DNA from: Nemertoderma westbladi
Lineage: Eukaryota; Xenacoelomorpha; Nemertodermatida; Nemertodermatidae
Assembly (NCBI GenBank): GCA_032718475.1
Contig: JAUCBJ010005696.1
Span: 1 to 28,151, forward strand
DNA length: 28,151 nt
Direction of reading: 5' to 3'
Each line of letters starts with the position of its first letter. Position 1 is the stretch's first letter. The position numbers and the translations under genes are program-made. The notes under the pieces were generated by a model. The model had not been told where the DNA came from. It saw only the letters and a program-made list of their open reading frames with translations, and did not search any database. Below, piece after piece: positions 27,966-28,151 of the stretch.

Positions 27966-28151
27966 ATTAAATTTATTACAGTTCATATTGAAAAACAAGT
28001 TTTAGTTGGCAGCAATATGTTCGCGCTTTCAGACCTTTGGCAGTTTAATCCGCCAAATTAAGATGTCTTCTAGATATTAAATCGCTTTTTAGCCTATGAC
28101 AAGTATTTGATTCACTACACTAGTCGAAACCAATCTGTGCGCGATCATTCA
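27966..28151. other. Unassigned right end
   Basis: AT-rich sequence without frame, repeat or RNA that I can support. Confidence 0.4.

Overview
The window looks like repeat-rich nuclear DNA of an animal, most likely a marine invertebrate. The evidence is spliced exons with GT-AG borders, LTR and LINE retrotransposons, a small TIR element, satellites and AT-rich spacers. There are no bacterial operons, ribosome-binding sites or CRISPR. The palindromic core TAGGCCTA recurs in unrelated places; the exact taxon is inference only.

Left part (1-9600). A 34-bp satellite fills 1-970. Next is a minus-strand spliced gene: four exons between 3582 and 1147, with GT-AG introns whose phases agree at two of three junctions and disagree at the first. 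It is probably a host gene of a family with a short N-terminal 'V..F....VE.V...WL' domain, running off toward the satellite. From 4070 to 7800 lie two clusters of the motif AACGT, a G-rich 21-23 bp minisatellite (4494-5535) that keeps two frames open without being a gene, a LINE scrap, and a 563-bp element with near-perfect 27-bp terminal inverted repeats and a TAA target duplication. From 7803 to 9014 is noncoding sequence with three diverged copies of a ~170-185 bp unit, bracketed by poly-G and poly-C.

Centre (9600-20310). This is a three-layer nest. The oldest layer is a decayed plus-strand transposon-like gene: PHD finger, vertnin/OTU-like part and MULE-like transposase part, split into 9610-11160 and 19280-20308. 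A minus-strand CR1-like LINE (11217-12492 and 17799-19270) lies between the halves. The LINE's reverse transcriptase is itself cut by a complete plus-strand Gypsy element (12493-17798) with 249/243-bp LTRs and a 5-bp target duplication CTGCC. The LTRs differ by two substitutions and one TA-repeat indel, so this insertion is young, but its protease region has a frame break and its integrase a stop codon. It also carries an unusual hydrophobic stretch between protease and reverse transcriptase.

Right part (20310-28151). A second, older Gypsy-type element (gag from 21357, 3' LTR ending near 27101) has several frame breaks, a protease DNG in place of D(S/T)G, a deleted integrase catalytic core and no recognisable 5' LTR. 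It is followed by two decayed protein fragments, one with a PHD finger and one with a 'FFATSH' signature, in AT-rich DNA.

I found no defence system or other coherent multi-gene system. The main interest lies in the insertion history, the satellites, the spliced gene and the odd retroelement features.
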